Of a stretch of 64,000 bases of DNA, positions 1-12,811 are shown one piece after another (the stretch's first letter is position 1; every line of letters starts with the position of its first letter). The stretch is from Sisyra terminalis. Taxonomy: Eukaryota > Arthropoda > Insecta > Neuroptera > Sisyridae. Made by a program: the position numbers and the translations under genes. The notes beneath the pieces were generated by a model that worked only from the letters and a program-made list of their open reading frames with translations, was not told where the DNA came from and did no database searches. Location of the stretch: the NCBI GenBank assembly GCA_958496175.1, contig OY292274.1, positions 30,915,482 through 30,979,481 on the forward strand, in the 5' to 3' direction.

Positions 1-1584
1 TCCAAGTGGCAATATATCATTTCTTTTTTCAATTTGAAATTTCGTATAGTAACCCTTCTAATCTTTTAATCTATTTGCCATTAACCCAAAAAAATATTTA
101 ACGCTCATTATAAAGCTATAATAATAAATAAACGAAGCATTAAAAAGGCACAAATTAGAATTAGCGAACTTTGAATTATGGCCAATATTTGAATAGAGCT
201 TTCACCCTTTACTTTTCTCACGCTTTGATAACAAACGGTTGAATAGGTAATTTACACCCTAAAAGTTGTTTTTTTTTTTTTGTTGTAAATTTTGTATTTA
301 CCCATGAAATATAGCTAATTTTCTAAAACTATTTAATGGAAAAAGTATGAAAGTTGCTGAAAGTTTTGTAATACAATTTTTATTGCACTATTATGATTTT
401 TTTATTTATTTCTTGGCATAAAATGTTCAAAATAATTTTATTTTCTCGCAATATCTTAAAGTTCAATTCAGAAGCCTCATGTTTAAATATACACTTGTCA
501 TTTTTTATGTCCTAACTTATCGAATTTCTGATTACTTACTTCAACGGTATTAAATTTATTGCTCTTTGAAGTTCAATGAGAATTCAATTCGTGTTCTCGT
601 ATATATTTTGATTCGTTATCGTACTGTGTTCTGTTTTCTTACCGTGAAAGTATTTTCTTCGAGATTAATTTCCAACATATGTAATGAAATGCATTCTTCT
701 TGATTCATTTCTTTTCTAAAGCAAACAAAAGCGATGTAAAATATTCAAAGACGAACTCATCTACTTCTGCATTTGTGATTCGTTAACTTGTATTTCTGTA
801 AAGCACGCTGTGTGTGGTGAGATAGCAATGATATGTGCATGTCATACTAATTACTCACATATATACATCCCTTTTCCCCTACATAAGGGCACAACATGAC
901 TTATGACTTATTGCAGTTGGTTTCTCTTCCGTCCTTTCCGGCATTTCATTCGTCGTTCACATACATACACGTGTTAAATAAAGACTAACTTATGGAAGTA
1001 TATACTTTCGTCCTATTTGACAAATGTACATTCCCATAAAAGAGCATTTTACGAGATATATTCGATATGTGTCTAAATAATATATTTCTTTTTCTTAATT
1101 ATACCATTAAATGGTTTAAATAAATCACGTTGGTAATAATTTATAATATGAAACCTTTCTCAATTTATTTCCTTTTTCTTATTCAACCATTTTTGCTTTT
1201 AGAAACGTGCTTAAACGTATATTTTTAGTAAGATATGGCTCATTTTTTTTTAAATAGATCAAATTTTCTTGTATAATTTTGGAGCCTATTTAATTACAAA
1301 ATTCATAATGTTGTCAACTTTCTGTCGCATTTGTCATTGTAGCCTACTGTACAAGTACGCCCCTTCCCTCAAACTTTGGACACCTACGTTGGAAAATTGC
1401 AAAAAAATTAAATACTAGATGCGCAAATAAATTCCCACTGCTTATCAATAGAAAGCTCCAGTAATAAGTGCTGGTAGATTTTAGTATATTCAAAACGTCA
1501 TAAACCATGCTTAGGCATATAGTAAACAAACCAAATGGATGAACTCTTTCCCAGAGACTGGAAGATTGAATTTCCCGCATTTAA
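1..1584. other. A+T-rich non-coding stretch
   Basis: Homopolymer T and A runs alternate with mixed sequence. A 78-codon minus-strand frame at 1344-1580 has no recognisable motif and I treat it as chance. A slightly more G+C-rich patch at 780-970 shows no frame longer than a few codons. Confidence 0.6.
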
Positions 1585-1905
1585 AAAGTGGGTATTCGCC
1601 AAATCCGTAAGATATCGGAAAGATCACTAGTACTAGTGAAGGAGTACTAGTGAAGAAGTACTAGTGAGCCTTAACCCTACAAAAGCTCTAATAATAACTA
1701 TAAAGAAGATAAAATTATTGTACTTTGGCCACGTCTTGCGTAATATCAAATATTTCTTACTACAGCTCATCATTTATGGTCGGATTGAAGGAAAACGAGC
1801 TTTGGGAAGAAGGACATTTTAGCTAGCCAACTTTCGTGGATGGTTCGGAAAAAGGACTAGGTGACTCTTCCGCAATGCTACATAATAGCAGAACTTAAAA
1901 ATAGT
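1585..1905 (+). pseudogene. LINE reverse-transcriptase C-terminal relic
   Basis: This is the decayed tail of a non-LTR retrotransposon polyprotein (endonuclease/reverse transcriptase). From 1706 one frame reads KIKLLYFGHVLRN, then LLQLIIYGRIEGKRALGRR, then LANFRGWFGK. This is the order of the YFGHVxR, GKIxGKRxxGRR and WLxNLRxW blocks found at the C-terminus of RTE/CR1-like LINE proteins in insects. The frame has in-frame stops after GRRTF, before LFRNAT and after it. Upstream, 1585-1700 shows frameshifted remains of the preceding E-E-V-L segment, expanded into a short tandem repeat. No 3' A tail or target duplication is visible. Dead copy, 5'-truncated. The family level is an inference from motif order. 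Confidence 0.62.
1629..1670 (+). repeat. 14-bp tandem repeat, three units
   Basis: Three consecutive units of agtactagtgaagg (the last diverging at its final three bases) lie inside the LINE relic. They fall where the relatives encode E-E-V-L, so the array probably arose by local duplication within the dead element. Confidence 0.75.
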
Positions 1906-4900
1906 TCAATGAAAAGTAAAAATAAAATTTTGATATTAATATGATAGGAAATCAAAAGTGATATGATGTTCTTAGATGCTTCCTTTATATTATTACATTT
2001 TTTAAAGAAAAAAAATAAGAATAAAAAAATTATATTTGATCGATATTTTTATTTCCTAAATATATTTAACTTTTTTCTTATTTATAGAACTTCAAGACAT
2101 TCTATGTCTAACTTTTTAAAACTGAGGTTAAAAGAAGTTAAACTTTCTATATGTGATTTATTGTTTGAGATATGCACTAATCTAGTGTTTTTATCATGGA
2201 AGCAATACTAGGAGAACTCATTTGTTTATTCACATTATTTGATTACCTAAATTTTAATTAACTGATGTTTCTAATGCCATTTTTTGGTTAATATAATTAA
2301 GAAATGTCTATTTTTCAAAACAATATTCTATCAGACGTTAAAAAATTTATCCATCAATAATTAATTACTACATTTAAATCTGAGAGCTTTAAGAGCGATA
2401 AATAAAATGTTAATGGTTTTCGTCTAAGATCTCAATGCGTAGATGTTTCGGCTTAAAGATTTTCTTTTATTGATTAGTTAAATTCTTAAATTCTTTTATT
2501 GAATAGTTAAAAGTTTTCTATATTTCATTCAGCTGCGAGATATAACACGAAAATTGAAACTCAAACATTCAGAAAGTTTGCATAGGAAGTTTTATATTAG
2601 AAAAATATTTTTATATTCTCACATGTCTCTACCATGGTGTAAATATGGGACAAGCTTTCTATTAAAAAAAATATCGATTTCTTTTGGATTAATTAATCTC
2701 ATTCTAATTTCGACCTGATAATTTAAATTTAATTTGTTATAACAACGGAATTCATTTATTTGTAATGTTTATTGAGAAAAAATAGTTTCCGTTGTTAATA
2801 TTAAATTATTATTTTTTACCAGATGTACCACTAAAAATAATATAAGGTAACTTCTGTAATCTTTAACTCGCCTTATAAATTTTTAATAATCTTTGAATCT
2901 CTAAAGACCGCAGTCGTTACAAAACTAGGATAAATAAATGAATAACGCAAAAAAAATCATTGCTTTGTCTATGTTGGTATTTTTTTTATTTCCATGTTTC
3001 AAAATAAATGGAAGGTTATGGAAACAAAAAAATAATATTAAAATTTTACATTTATAGTTCAAAAATTCAATTGAATTAAATTTTTAGTGCTGTACAACCT
3101 CAATTATCGTTCTGATAGTTAATAAAAAGCAATAATGCTTTTGACAATCATGTTTTACCTACTTATCCATTTAGTGTTCCTATTGCATTGAAAAATTGTA
3201 GTCATTTCGGTTCTAATTTATTTATTAAACAATTACTAAAGTTAAAATTGCACTAACACATATTGGATACCTTGATCGTATTAATACATTCTGAATATTA
3301 TTTTATCGAAAAATTTGTTAACGCTAATTTAAAACACTAATTTGTTCTTCTTTTTTTCTGGTTTTACAATAGAATCGGTTTAAATTTTCATCAAAATAGC
3401 TGCTTTTTAGTTATAAATTTATTCGTATATGGCTCCATTTGGGCACCGCTGGATTACTTACTTACATTTTTTATTTTAAAAAGTAAAAAAATTGTTAGAA
3501 TCTTTGGCTGTAATTTACAGGGTAAAAGGTTAGGGGAATATCTTAGCTCGAGAACATCATACGGTAGGAAAAACATCTTATATAAAAATTAAAAAGTAAC
3601 GATCTCAAAGCATTTAATAACACGTCAATTAGTGATGCTAGTGAACACCTTGTATACGATCAATCAGGATTATAGCAGTTATAGACAAAGTGAAGTAAAA
3701 AATAAAAATGGCTGTTTATTATCTTCATGGTGGATACTGCTTGATATAGATTTTAAATTTGTTAGGATAATAAAGATATCATAGTTCACTACTTTTTAAC
3801 AAACGAATTTTAATACACAAAAAAATATCAAATACGACTTAGAAAGACGTTTACTGAAAAAATCTTATGATTTTTAATAAATGATTTTTTTTAATGATTT
3901 TGGATGATGAATATCGTTGCATAACATTGGCATTTTAGTGAAGTCATTGTAAAAGCAAACATTAATGTTGGTGAACAATTGGAAAAGAAACTAAACAAAT
4001 AATTGATATAAAGCTGGCGACAATTAATGAACTATTACAAATAATACAGATACAAGGAAATATCTCATTACTGTACACATATTGAGAGCAGAAGACACGA
4101 ACTAGAGCTGATGAGGGTTGGTTTCTTCTCGAATATCTCCAAGTAGAGAAAAATATGAAGTTAATTTACTGCATTCTCTATCATCTAATGGCGAAAGTTT
4201 GTTTCCTGACAAAATATTGATATAGCTAATGATCGGTGTCTTTCGTATTTGCTATTGTATAAGAACAATTTCACTGTCTATTATGAAATATTTTGTTTTC
4301 GAGTATCCATTAGTGATTATCGAATAGAGGGGATGATGATTCACAATAACGTTCTTTTAATGAACGATATTACTTACTTTAATAGGTTTTTTATTGGACC
4401 TCTGGCGCCTTTTAGAAGTGACAAAAAATGATTTTAAGTATGTATGTTTTGAAATGCTTCACAATCATATTCTTTGTTCATAATTTCATGATTGGTAAAA
4501 CATGTGCTTTGATTAAAATTTACTTTCCTACCCAAAATTTTTAATTTCATTCGTCTTTGAAACTGGATACACTATTATAATTATTAATATCGTTATAACA
4601 AGAGTAGAGAATTCAGTCGGTATTATGCTCGGTTGAGTCAGATAAAGCCCCATAAATGGTACAATACTTGCTTGAGTAATTGATAGCAGTTAACATGCAT
4701 CAGAAGGGTAGTTGATGTATGCGTTAATGTTATGGATTGCTTTACTCTCACTTATGTAATTGATATTTACGCTATTTGGGCAGAGATAACATTAATTACA
4801 ATCTTGCAGCACCAATGTAGTATTTTTCTAGTGAAATCCCAAAATATATAGCAAGCATTTTTCATGTTCGGATATATATCATGAATACATACCAAAACTG

Positions 4901-5699
4901 CAACAGTAATTGTAAAGATATCTTATTAAAAATTAAAATCCAATATTGATTAAAGATAATAACTTAACTTTTCGTCTCTAACATAACTTAACTTTCTAAA
5001 ATTTAAGTAATGAAGTCATCATGGTTAACACTTAAGATTTTAAGAAATGCATCATAATAAAAGATAAAGTTAAAATGACTCATATGTCGCATATGATGTT
5101 CTTGTTAATTTAATATTCAAAACCGATAAAGTGATGTCACAGTGAATAATAAATACATACTATACGGGTGTTATTGTCATACATATTTCAATTAATAGAT
5201 TATTTTGATATGTTTAATTTCACTGCTATAAGGAAAAGATGCGTGAGATTATCAAAATATCTACAATTAAGCGATTAGTTTAATAGAGTTTATTTAAATG
5301 AAATGAAATAACAAATATAGATAACGTAATAAAAGGTAACTAAATGACGACTAAAATCTGGGAAAAATGTAAAAAATTGATGTAATAATAAAATGATTGC
5401 CTGATTTTTTGCCTAAGTCATCACCCAAATACTACCAGAGAGATTTTTACCATTTTTTTTTTTTTTTTGATATCTTGGAATTCTTGTGACATATTTTTAA
5501 AAATAAAATCAATTTCGATTTTACAACTAAATATCAAGTAATTGTGTTTAAAGTATTATCATACACTATTACCTTAATAGCCAGGCCTCTTCTAAACAGG
5601 TAACATGCCTAACATGAAAATATGTTCCAATTTATCTATCTATACAATATGCCTATCTTTATATGTCTAATCTATAAATCTATTTATCAAGTATATACT
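1906..5699. other. A+T-rich stretch without genes
   Basis: Apart from an inverted repeat at 2719-2810, I see short tandem duplications only: near 2463-2512, where tcttttattga recurs about 34 bp on, and at 3867-3910, plus a 17-T run near 5453. Frames at 1963-2211 (82 codons) and 4249-4431 (60 codons) are low-complexity and resemble nothing known. Confidence 0.6.
2719..2810. repeat. Inverted repeat, aacaacggaa arms
   Basis: aacaacggaa at 2741-2750 faces ttccgttgtt at 2787-2796 across a 36-bp A+T-rich spacer. Outward of these the flanks (aatttaaatttaattt and aatattaaattatt) also pair loosely. It could be a small MITE or a chance cruciform; no target duplication was found. Confidence 0.4.
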
Positions 5700-5900
5700 T
5701 GTATATAAAATCGATTGTTCTGATTGACTGACTAATTGAATGATCTATCAACTCACAACCTAAGCCGGTGGTCGTAGAGTCATGAAATTTGGAGGGTACA
5801 TCCCTTAAACGATTTACGCATCCGATAAAAACAGATTTTTGAAAATTCCTTCCCAAACAGGTTGAAAAAGGGTAGCAAAGTTTATATATGATAACTCGTG
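5700..5900 (+). mobile_element. Helitron-like 5' segment
   Basis: The block begins near a tatataaaatc motif and runs through gactgactaattg, then aacctaagccggtggtcgt, then gaaatttggaggg and ttttgaaaattcc. This succession is familiar from the 5' region of insect non-autonomous Helitrons, where an initial TC-TATATA stretch is followed by a segment of this kind. A matching 3' terminus could be the degenerate end at 7340-7388, which would give an element of about 1.7 kb later interrupted by the hAT MITE at 6731. The pairing is an inference; the exact 5' TC was not fixed. Confidence 0.4.
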
Positions 5901-6722
5901 GCCGTCAACAATCGAAATAGTAGTCAATGTGAAGTTAAACACGAAACATAAGACGCAAAAATATTACCGCTATAAACAATAAAAAAATAAATTAAATTGA
6001 ATTGGTAAAGTGTTCAATGTTTCAATGCTAAAATAACATTAGATTTTTACTAATTGCATAGCTAAACTATTCATGTATAAAATTCTAAACACATTATGCA
6101 AATAAAGAGTATTTGTTTCAAGATGCCGTTATTACAAACTTATTTTTGTTAGTCTTTATGTCTTCTTTTAACCAAAAAATAAATAAACCGATTTTTATGA
6201 GGTTTGGTTTCAAGATACAAAAAAAAAAAATCCAGTCACTGTTGGGCGTAGGCTTTTTATCATTATACGAAAATAATAGGGGAAGGTCTTCCCTATGTAA
6301 AACTGCGGGATGAAAATTAAAAATTAATCTACATAGTCGTAAGATTAGAAATTTTATAATAAAATTTTCTTACACTTTCAAATTAAAACTTATAATTAAT
6401 AATAGTATAAATAAATTTTAACTATATTTAGCTAGTTAGAACCTGTAATTATTTTCAAATGTAAAAAAATCGTCTTTTTTAGAAGTAAATATTTTTATAC
6501 ACAATCATTATTAATATTGCATACCTTGATGGTGCTGAAATAACATAACATCTTTGCTCTGACTATAAAGGGCTTGAGTTCAATTCCAACATATTCCTGT
6601 TTTATTTTTCTTCCAATTTGTGACTTATATAATTCAAAAGATTGCTCAAGAAGAAAATAGTAATGTTAATAAAGCTTAAAGTTAAAAACTTATAAGACAG
6701 GAGTATTATCGGCAATCTAATT
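5901..6722. other. A+T-rich stretch, possible Helitron interior
   Basis: No gene is visible. A 66-codon frame at 6113-6313 is lysine/phenylalanine-rich without motifs. At 6580 gagttcaattcc resembles an RNA polymerase III B box but lacks a convincing A box upstream. Confidence 0.5.
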
Positions 6723-6730
6723 AGTTATAC

Positions 6731-6942
6731 CAGGGGTGCCCAACCCAAATGATACCGGTACTACTTTCACGGGCCAAATTTACAAATATATATCTTTATA
6801 GTAGATTTTGATACACTGTCAACATTTTGAATTTATTGATTTTCATTGTAAAATTAAAATATTTTGTAAAATTGTGATGAATTTTGCAGGCCGGAAAAAT
6901 GATAAGCAGGAATTCAGGTGACCCGCGGGTTTGCCACCCCTG
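6731..6942. mobile_element. hAT-type MITE, CAGGGGTG termini
   Basis: A 212-bp non-autonomous element with hAT-style ends: left CAGGGGTGCCCAACCC, and right end CAGGGGTGGCAAACCC when read as reverse complement. It is flanked by agttatac (6723-6730) and aattatac (6943-6950), an 8-bp duplication with one mismatch, the length expected of hAT transposition. The interior is A+T-rich and non-coding, so movement depended on a transposase supplied elsewhere. It sits inside the possible Helitron 5700-7388. Confidence 0.8.
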
Positions 6943-6950
6943 AATTATAC

Positions 6951-7339
6951 AAAACGCGAGAAATATATAACACTATAGCTTACATAATGAAACTGTAAAT
7001 TTATGTCGTGTTTTTGTTTGTTTCTTTTTTTTTTGACAAAATTTGAAATATCCATACCATATGCAGTATATTTGTTTGAGTTTTGACGAGATTTCCGAGA
7101 AAATTTAAAGAAAGCTATTTTTGTTTGCATGCATCTTACTCAGAAAAGGAAAAAAAATCAATTGAAATAATTGTTTTGAATGTTTTTGAATATTTTCTAA
7201 AAACTACTAAGATATTAACAATGCCTTATTTTAAAAAATCAACATTTCATAATATACGTCTGTTAAATGACATTAAAGTATTAATATTTAGATACGAATA
7301 CGTTTTTCGTAGGTATAGAAAATTTTCGATTTACAAATC
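6951..7339. other. A+T-rich stretch
   Basis: Overlapping 61- and 86-codon frames on opposite strands (6945-7130 and 7083-7343) have no recognisable domain. Codon content follows the background composition. Confidence 0.5.
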
Positions 7340-7388
7340 TTAAAAGAAATCATACACGTGACGCAGATGAAGCCGCGGGCATCAGCTT
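7340..7388 (+). mobile_element. Degenerate Helitron 3' end
   Basis: gacgcagatgaagccgcggg followed by catcagctta resembles the common insect Helitron terminus, in which a G+C-rich hairpin (GCGG...CCGC) precedes an AGCTAG-type end. The final CTAG has decayed to CTTA. An adjacent palindrome, agcttatatatgtataagct, follows directly. Confidence 0.45.
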
Positions 7389-9896
7389 ATATATGTATAA
7401 GCTTAAATATAGGTACACTCATTTAAAAGTTACGACTACAGTTATTACTACTTAATTTTTCTTCTTTGAAAATTTTGCACATGACTCACTACATTAAGTC
7501 GTTTTTTAATATCTACAGCATGAATAGCCAACATTCATTTATCCGGTACTCAGTAACACCATATATAGCGAGCACTTGCCATAGATGGACATTCCGAATT
7601 GCGACAGCAGATAATAGAAATGCTAACGCCTCCGCATACATATTCCGGTAATTCGTACGTACTTTCAAAAGACTTCCTACACTTCACGATTTTAAATATA
7701 TTACTCTAATTTAAGAAAAAAAAACATAAACAATCTAATTAATATTCAGAATAATGCATTTTTAAAAGGAAAACTATTTACTTCAACCTTGTATTACATG
7801 TAGGCGAAACCAGTTGTCATTTCCCTTGTTGCATGTACAAACCCAGATAATTTTCTTTTTTTTTCCTCGTAGAGTAAATTAATATGAAATTATAAAAAAA
7901 TCAATCTAACAATGAGAAAAATGAAATTTTAATAAAACACTCAATTTAAATTTGATTTTTTTCTTCTCTTTCCTAGTACCTACTCGTTTTTGCCGGTCGC
8001 TATTTCGATATGAATTATCCAAGAATATTATCTGTGAAGAAGTCACGATATCCAGTAATGGTTCTTTAACTTCTCCAATTATTACGAGGTCATTCACCGT
8101 TAAAATTTGAACGAACAAATAAAACTACCATGTCAACAGGAATTATTTAAAAATGCAAAGTCATTTCAGATAAATTTATAACAATTAATAAAAAATGCAG
8201 GGAAAATTCATTTTTCCCTTAATATCGCGTTTGCATTGTTGGAAATGTTCAGACTGAATAAAAGCAGGTTTTTTTTTTGATTAGAGAGGATATCCACTAA
8301 AAATAGAAATACCCGACATAATTTCATAATAAAAAAAAACTGTGTCGTTCAAGTATTAAAGTAGATTGACTTTGACGATAGTTTATGGCAGAGTTCGATC
8401 CTTTCTAAATTATAAAAAAAGAATATCATTCAGCAAATTTACCACGCTAGATTGAAGAATTTCATGTCATTGCAAAAGAGGGTTTTGCATAGTGGCTATA
8501 TAGAGGATAATACGGCCACCCTAGTCGAGCTATGATTTCATTAACATCTGTGCAGGATGTCAATATTAATTTTTATGCGTTTTGGCGCTGACAAAACCAT
8601 AAGCATACAAATTCTAGGCTAACGCAGGACTTACCCCAATAGCCCCTTTGACATTTCAAATGTATGCGTATGCACATAAATGTAAAATAAAAGAATGATT
8701 CTTTCTACGCGTAAAATATACCTACGTATATGTATATTCCATAGAATATACCTACTGGTATATACTTATATGAACACGTTAAGCGTCAAAATGGATATTT
8801 TACGACAAATTATGATAGTCATTAAAATATATTACGATCGTCTGGGAAAGCAGTCATATCGTAAAATTTTCATCTCTGATAAGTGATCCGTATGATCTGT
8901 TGTCAGTGTGACGTGTTTGTATTTACTATATAACTCAATTTGGGAAAATACCTTTTAGAATTATCTTTTTTTATAGTTCGCTATATTACAGAATGGTATC
9001 TCGTTGCATAGAATATCCATTTTCGTTCGAACACACTCACATACAAATCGATTTGACGACCGTATTAGTTAACGTTTGAACGCCTTAGGATAGGTTTTGT
9101 TTTAGCTCGTTACGATGTATTAGGATGTTCTAGTAAAATATGACACCACGTTACATGACTTTATGCCTTCATACGATGTCGAACTATAAATTACATAAAA
9201 CTTTAACACTTAATAAATTCGAATTATAAAAGGTTTTTGGTCGTAGAATAAAAAAAAAGGCAAATATATTTGCGATTTTTCAGAAATCTTTTTATAAACT
9301 TGCAGCTGAGGTTAAACTGTATTGTGAGAAATATAGGGTAGTGCAACCTGATGCGTTTTAAAGGTGACGTGAAGAAGATTGATTACTAACGATCTAGCAC
9401 GATCCACGTCAGATAGGAGTATAAAATAAAAACCAAATTTAGTTATAATGACTCGTCTATCAATACATATACCAAAAAATTGCATTACAAAAGACAATTT
9501 TGATTATTTTAAACACTTCTTTTATTCGATTGGCTTAAATTTTTTTAAATTCTTTTTCCTTTCTTTACTCTTTTGAATTAGGGATTGCCATACCGATATA
9601 CCGTTATAGTTTAAATACCGTTTCTTCAGTATGTACTTAAATTTTTTTAAATTATTTCCATTATATTTTCAGGGATCGCCATCATAGCAAAATAGTATAC
9701 GTTTCTGTTCTTATATCGCCTTAACGGATAAAATGAATTAAGCTGTGAATATTAAGTAACTTGAAATTTAAAAAATGCCATAGGGTATTTACTCATCTCT
9801 AATGATTTTCGGAATGAAAATTAAAAAGAAGAAAATATACTAACCAGTGAAAGTTTGGTAAAGTTTATAGTAAATTTTCTTTAAAGTTTTTCACCC
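7389..9896. other. A+T-rich stretch without genes
   Basis: Several 60-70-codon frames (7466-7651, 7906-8118, 8695-8886, 9312-9497) carry no known motif. At 9577 and 9672 the sequences agggattgccat and cagggatcgccat are similar to each other and could be degenerate hAT terminal sequences belonging to the transposase relic at 9897, but no partner end was found downstream. Confidence 0.5.
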
Positions 9897-10250
9897 AAAT
9901 CTATCCCATTTTCTGAAGAATTCGGTAGAGTTATCAATGATGATAATGACATTTATGTTGACAGAGAAAAGAAATTGTCTTTTGAACAAAAGTTAGAATT
10001 ATCGATAAATAAAAAAACTTCCACTAACTTAAATACAATTCAGAAATCAGTTATATCCAAAATTATTCGATAAGTATTCGATTTATTTGAAAATGAGGGA
10101 TTTAGAAGTAAATACTTGGGAAAAGTATATCGCGCTTGGCTAACAGTACCACCAACTAGCGTAGATACTGAAACAGTATTTTCAACAGCTAGTAATTTTT
10201 GCACAAAATTACGTTCCAGGTTTTGTGACTGTAAAATTGGTGCATTATAA
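9897..10250 (+). pseudogene. hAT transposase C-terminal relic
   Basis: One frame runs from 9897 to a stop at 10248-10250 with a single internal stop at about residue 62. The second half reads VYRAWLTVPPTSVDTETVFS followed by TASNFCTKLRSRF. This is the hATC dimerisation signature (P-T-S, then E-x-x-F-S-x-A, then R-S-x-L/F) of hAT-superfamily transposases. The catalytic core lies upstream in intact proteins and is missing here. The opposite-strand 99-codon frame at 10040-10339 is its shadow. It is a dead fragment and could have supplied one of the hAT MITE families in the window; that link is conjecture. Confidence 0.75.
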
Positions 10251-12110
10251 TTATTAAGATTCCATTTCAAAAATTTGTAATAGTACCCCATAGGCTTAAT
10301 AGTGATATTTACACTTTTTTGTAGTTTAAATTCATCCAACGTTTATTGTTCCTTTACTTTTTTGCAATTCTTAATGAACTGTTAAAATTTATAAGCTAAA
10401 AATGATTTGGGACACAACTAACTACACATCCGTTAAATATGTTTTTGATGGACGGATGTTATAGGAAATAATCGAAATTTAATATATTCTTAATTTTTCA
10501 TCTGAATATTATACTTAAAAATATCAAATAACCTAATTATTTCTAAATGCTCGGATGTTGAGCTTAATACGAATTCATAAACTTTGAATTTCTAAAAGCC
10601 TCTCACGCTCAAAGTTATTATAAAGTAATTATCGAAGTTGATGTAATAAACATGCATTTGCTGATCGGTGCGTTTACAAAGTATGCAGATTGGATATTAA
10701 TTGAATGAAAATTAGATTGAGGGGGACCAACTTCATGAAGAAGATTTAATATATTCCAGTGTGCTTACCTCAGCGAATATTTTTAGTAGGGTAAAATTTA
10801 ATACCGTTCAATGCGCCTTTTTTTATACAATTGTGTGCAAACGAATATTTAATTGATATTTGTGCGTGTATGATATTTGCTTTCATTTGAAAGAAAAATT
10901 AATGTTCTTTATACTTCTTTTGTAGTTGTATAGGAATAAAAAAAATGAGTACAGAAATGATTTAATCATTTATTATGAAAAAGTAAAATAGAAAAGCAAG
11001 CAGAAGAAAAGACGTCTTGTGTACAGAACAAACTCTTTTATTACGTTCGATTCAATTATGATATAATGTGTTCAGTGAATTGTTCAAATACGCCTTCATT
11101 ATTTTTTTTAAGCTGAATAATAAAATTAAAAAATATATGAAATTTAAAAAAACACAGATTCAATTATAAAATAAAAAAATCTCTATTATTATCAGGAAAA
11201 TATAAATTCTAAGTGATAATACAAAAATAATTTTCTAAGATAAATAAATAAATCATTTTTAAACGATGTCATTAATTAAAGTCTATTTTTACATGATTTA
11301 TACATATTTATTTTCACATAAAAATGCTTAATGATTGTTTTAATAAATCAGTGAAATAACGAGCCTCAGTTTTCAAAAACACTTGATCTGTTTATTAAAT
11401 TTTTGGATGCGCTTAGTTTAAGTAATTAATCATTTAATCGTCGACAGAATTTCGTCTTAAAAAGACGACACACCTTTTCAGATACAAAATTATGTAAGTA
11501 TACAAAGATTGAAGATTAATGAATTCTTCTTTATTCAAATAATCAACAGGAAAAAAAAATTGTTTAAGTATTCTTTTTCATTTCGAAAGCCAAGATTACC
11601 GAAAAAGATGCGTGCTTCATTAACCATTGCAAAAGAGTAACAAATTAATCATTTGAGAAAATTATATAGGACAGTTTCTTTGATTTATTGTTTTACAAAA
11701 TAAATAACTAAAAAACTAGCTGATTTTTTTTAATTTCAAAAAATTTACTTATAAACTTTATAATATAATAACGCCAGACCTCTTATACAAAAAGGAAAGT
11801 TTTGGTAAAAATGATCCCATTTATTAATAAATATAATATTTGGCAATTGAAATAATGCCGCAAACAATAGTTTCAATAACTGGGTAACTTCAATAAAAAC
11901 TGATTTTTTATCACAGGCTTGACCAATTATTTCAATCAGTGATCAATTTTTAAAACTTTTAAGTTATTCAAGTTTATTGTTCAAAATTCTGATTAATTAT
12001 TCAATTTTACAATGTTTCAAAAAGAGCAGTAAATAAAATACTGTCCATTTGAAGACTTTAGTTAATCTTAGTTGATAAATAAATTATATACAAATAATAT
12101 TAGGCATTAT
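10251..12110. other. A+T-rich stretch without genes
   Basis: A small hairpin, acatccgt (10426-10433) facing acggatgt (10452-10459), is the only structure noticed. The rest is simple A+T-rich sequence with poly-A runs near 10940, 11150 and 11550. Confidence 0.6.
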
Positions 12111-12112
12111 AG

Positions 12113-12275
12113 CCTACTGGTGGCCGAGTGGTCAAGGCGGCCACTCCAAAACTGGTAGGAGTTGGATTCGAATCTTGTATCGACCGAATTTTCGATATTT
12201 CTCGATTCACGGATTTTTATTAACTCTTAAGTGGCTAAAGACTTGGTAAAGCGAAGATAATAATAAATAAGAAAA
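12113..12275 (+). mobile_element. tRNA-derived SINE, copy 1
   Basis: The head carries an RNA polymerase III A box, tggccgagtgg (12121-12131), and a B box, ggattcgaatc (12164-12174), at tRNA spacing. The wording resembles a class II (Leu/Ser) tRNA. A non-tRNA body follows, with the shared segments tttcgatatttctcgatt and attaact. It ends in an A+T-rich taataataaata tail. Five relatives occur in this window (27131, 29671, 41176, 46794, 50722). It encodes no protein and would have needed a LINE for mobilisation. Confidence 0.85.
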
Positions 12276-12383
12276 ATTAAAAACATATTAAATATAATCA
12301 ACATCTGCATAGTATTGAGAACTGACCAGTCGTGCGGCTACGTTTTAAGTGCAACCAAAGAATTGCTTATAACATTGATAAGT

Positions 12384-12450
12384 ATTATCAGGTAATAATA
12401 ATAATTTTTTTTTTGCAATGTAAAAAAAAATTTTATTATTACCTGATAAT
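12384..12450. repeat. Hairpin, attatcaggtaataataa arms
   Basis: attatcaggtaataataa at 12384-12401 is mirrored by ttattattacctgataat at 12433-12450, with T and A runs pairing inside and a loop of gcaatgt. The arms are near-identical, about 30 bp each. Confidence 0.8.
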
Positions 12451-12508
12451 GACAGTCAAAAACTGTTAAACGCGTCGTAATAAAGTAATTTTTTAATTGA
12501 ATCTCAAA

Positions 12509-12511
<3 letters not shown>

Positions 12512-12567
<56 letters not shown>
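12512..12567. repeat. (AT)28 microsatellite
   Basis: About 56 bp of uninterrupted AT dinucleotides. The block 12384-12567 has no counterpart in the related copy at 59855, and aattgcttata occurs on either side (12361-12371 and 12576-12586), so the whole block may be a later insertion or expansion. Confidence 0.95.
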
Positions 12568-12570
<3 letters not shown>

Positions 12571-12811
12571 CCATTAATTGCTTATAAGTCTACATTTAGT
12601 TCAAATCCAGCTAAAAAAATATTATTACTTGACAAAAATTTCTTGAAGCTTGAAATTTACTTGATAAAATGTGGTAAAATAATGAAAACTCAAGCAGTAA
12701 TGTGAGTTTTACAGCATTTTGTTTACAATGTTCTCATATAAAAGAACCTCACGGAACTCAAGCATCAGTTTTGAAATTAGGAAAAAAAAATTTGCCTTTT
12801 TTCCGAACTAA

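Noticed and set aside
6528..6600. Possible tRNA or SINE head (gagttcaattcc B-box-like)
   Set aside because: The A box and acceptor pairing could not be found, and the following sequence does not match the SINE body seen elsewhere.
10040..10339. 99-codon minus-strand frame
   Set aside because: It is antisense to the hAT transposase relic, whose conserved motifs are on the plus strand.
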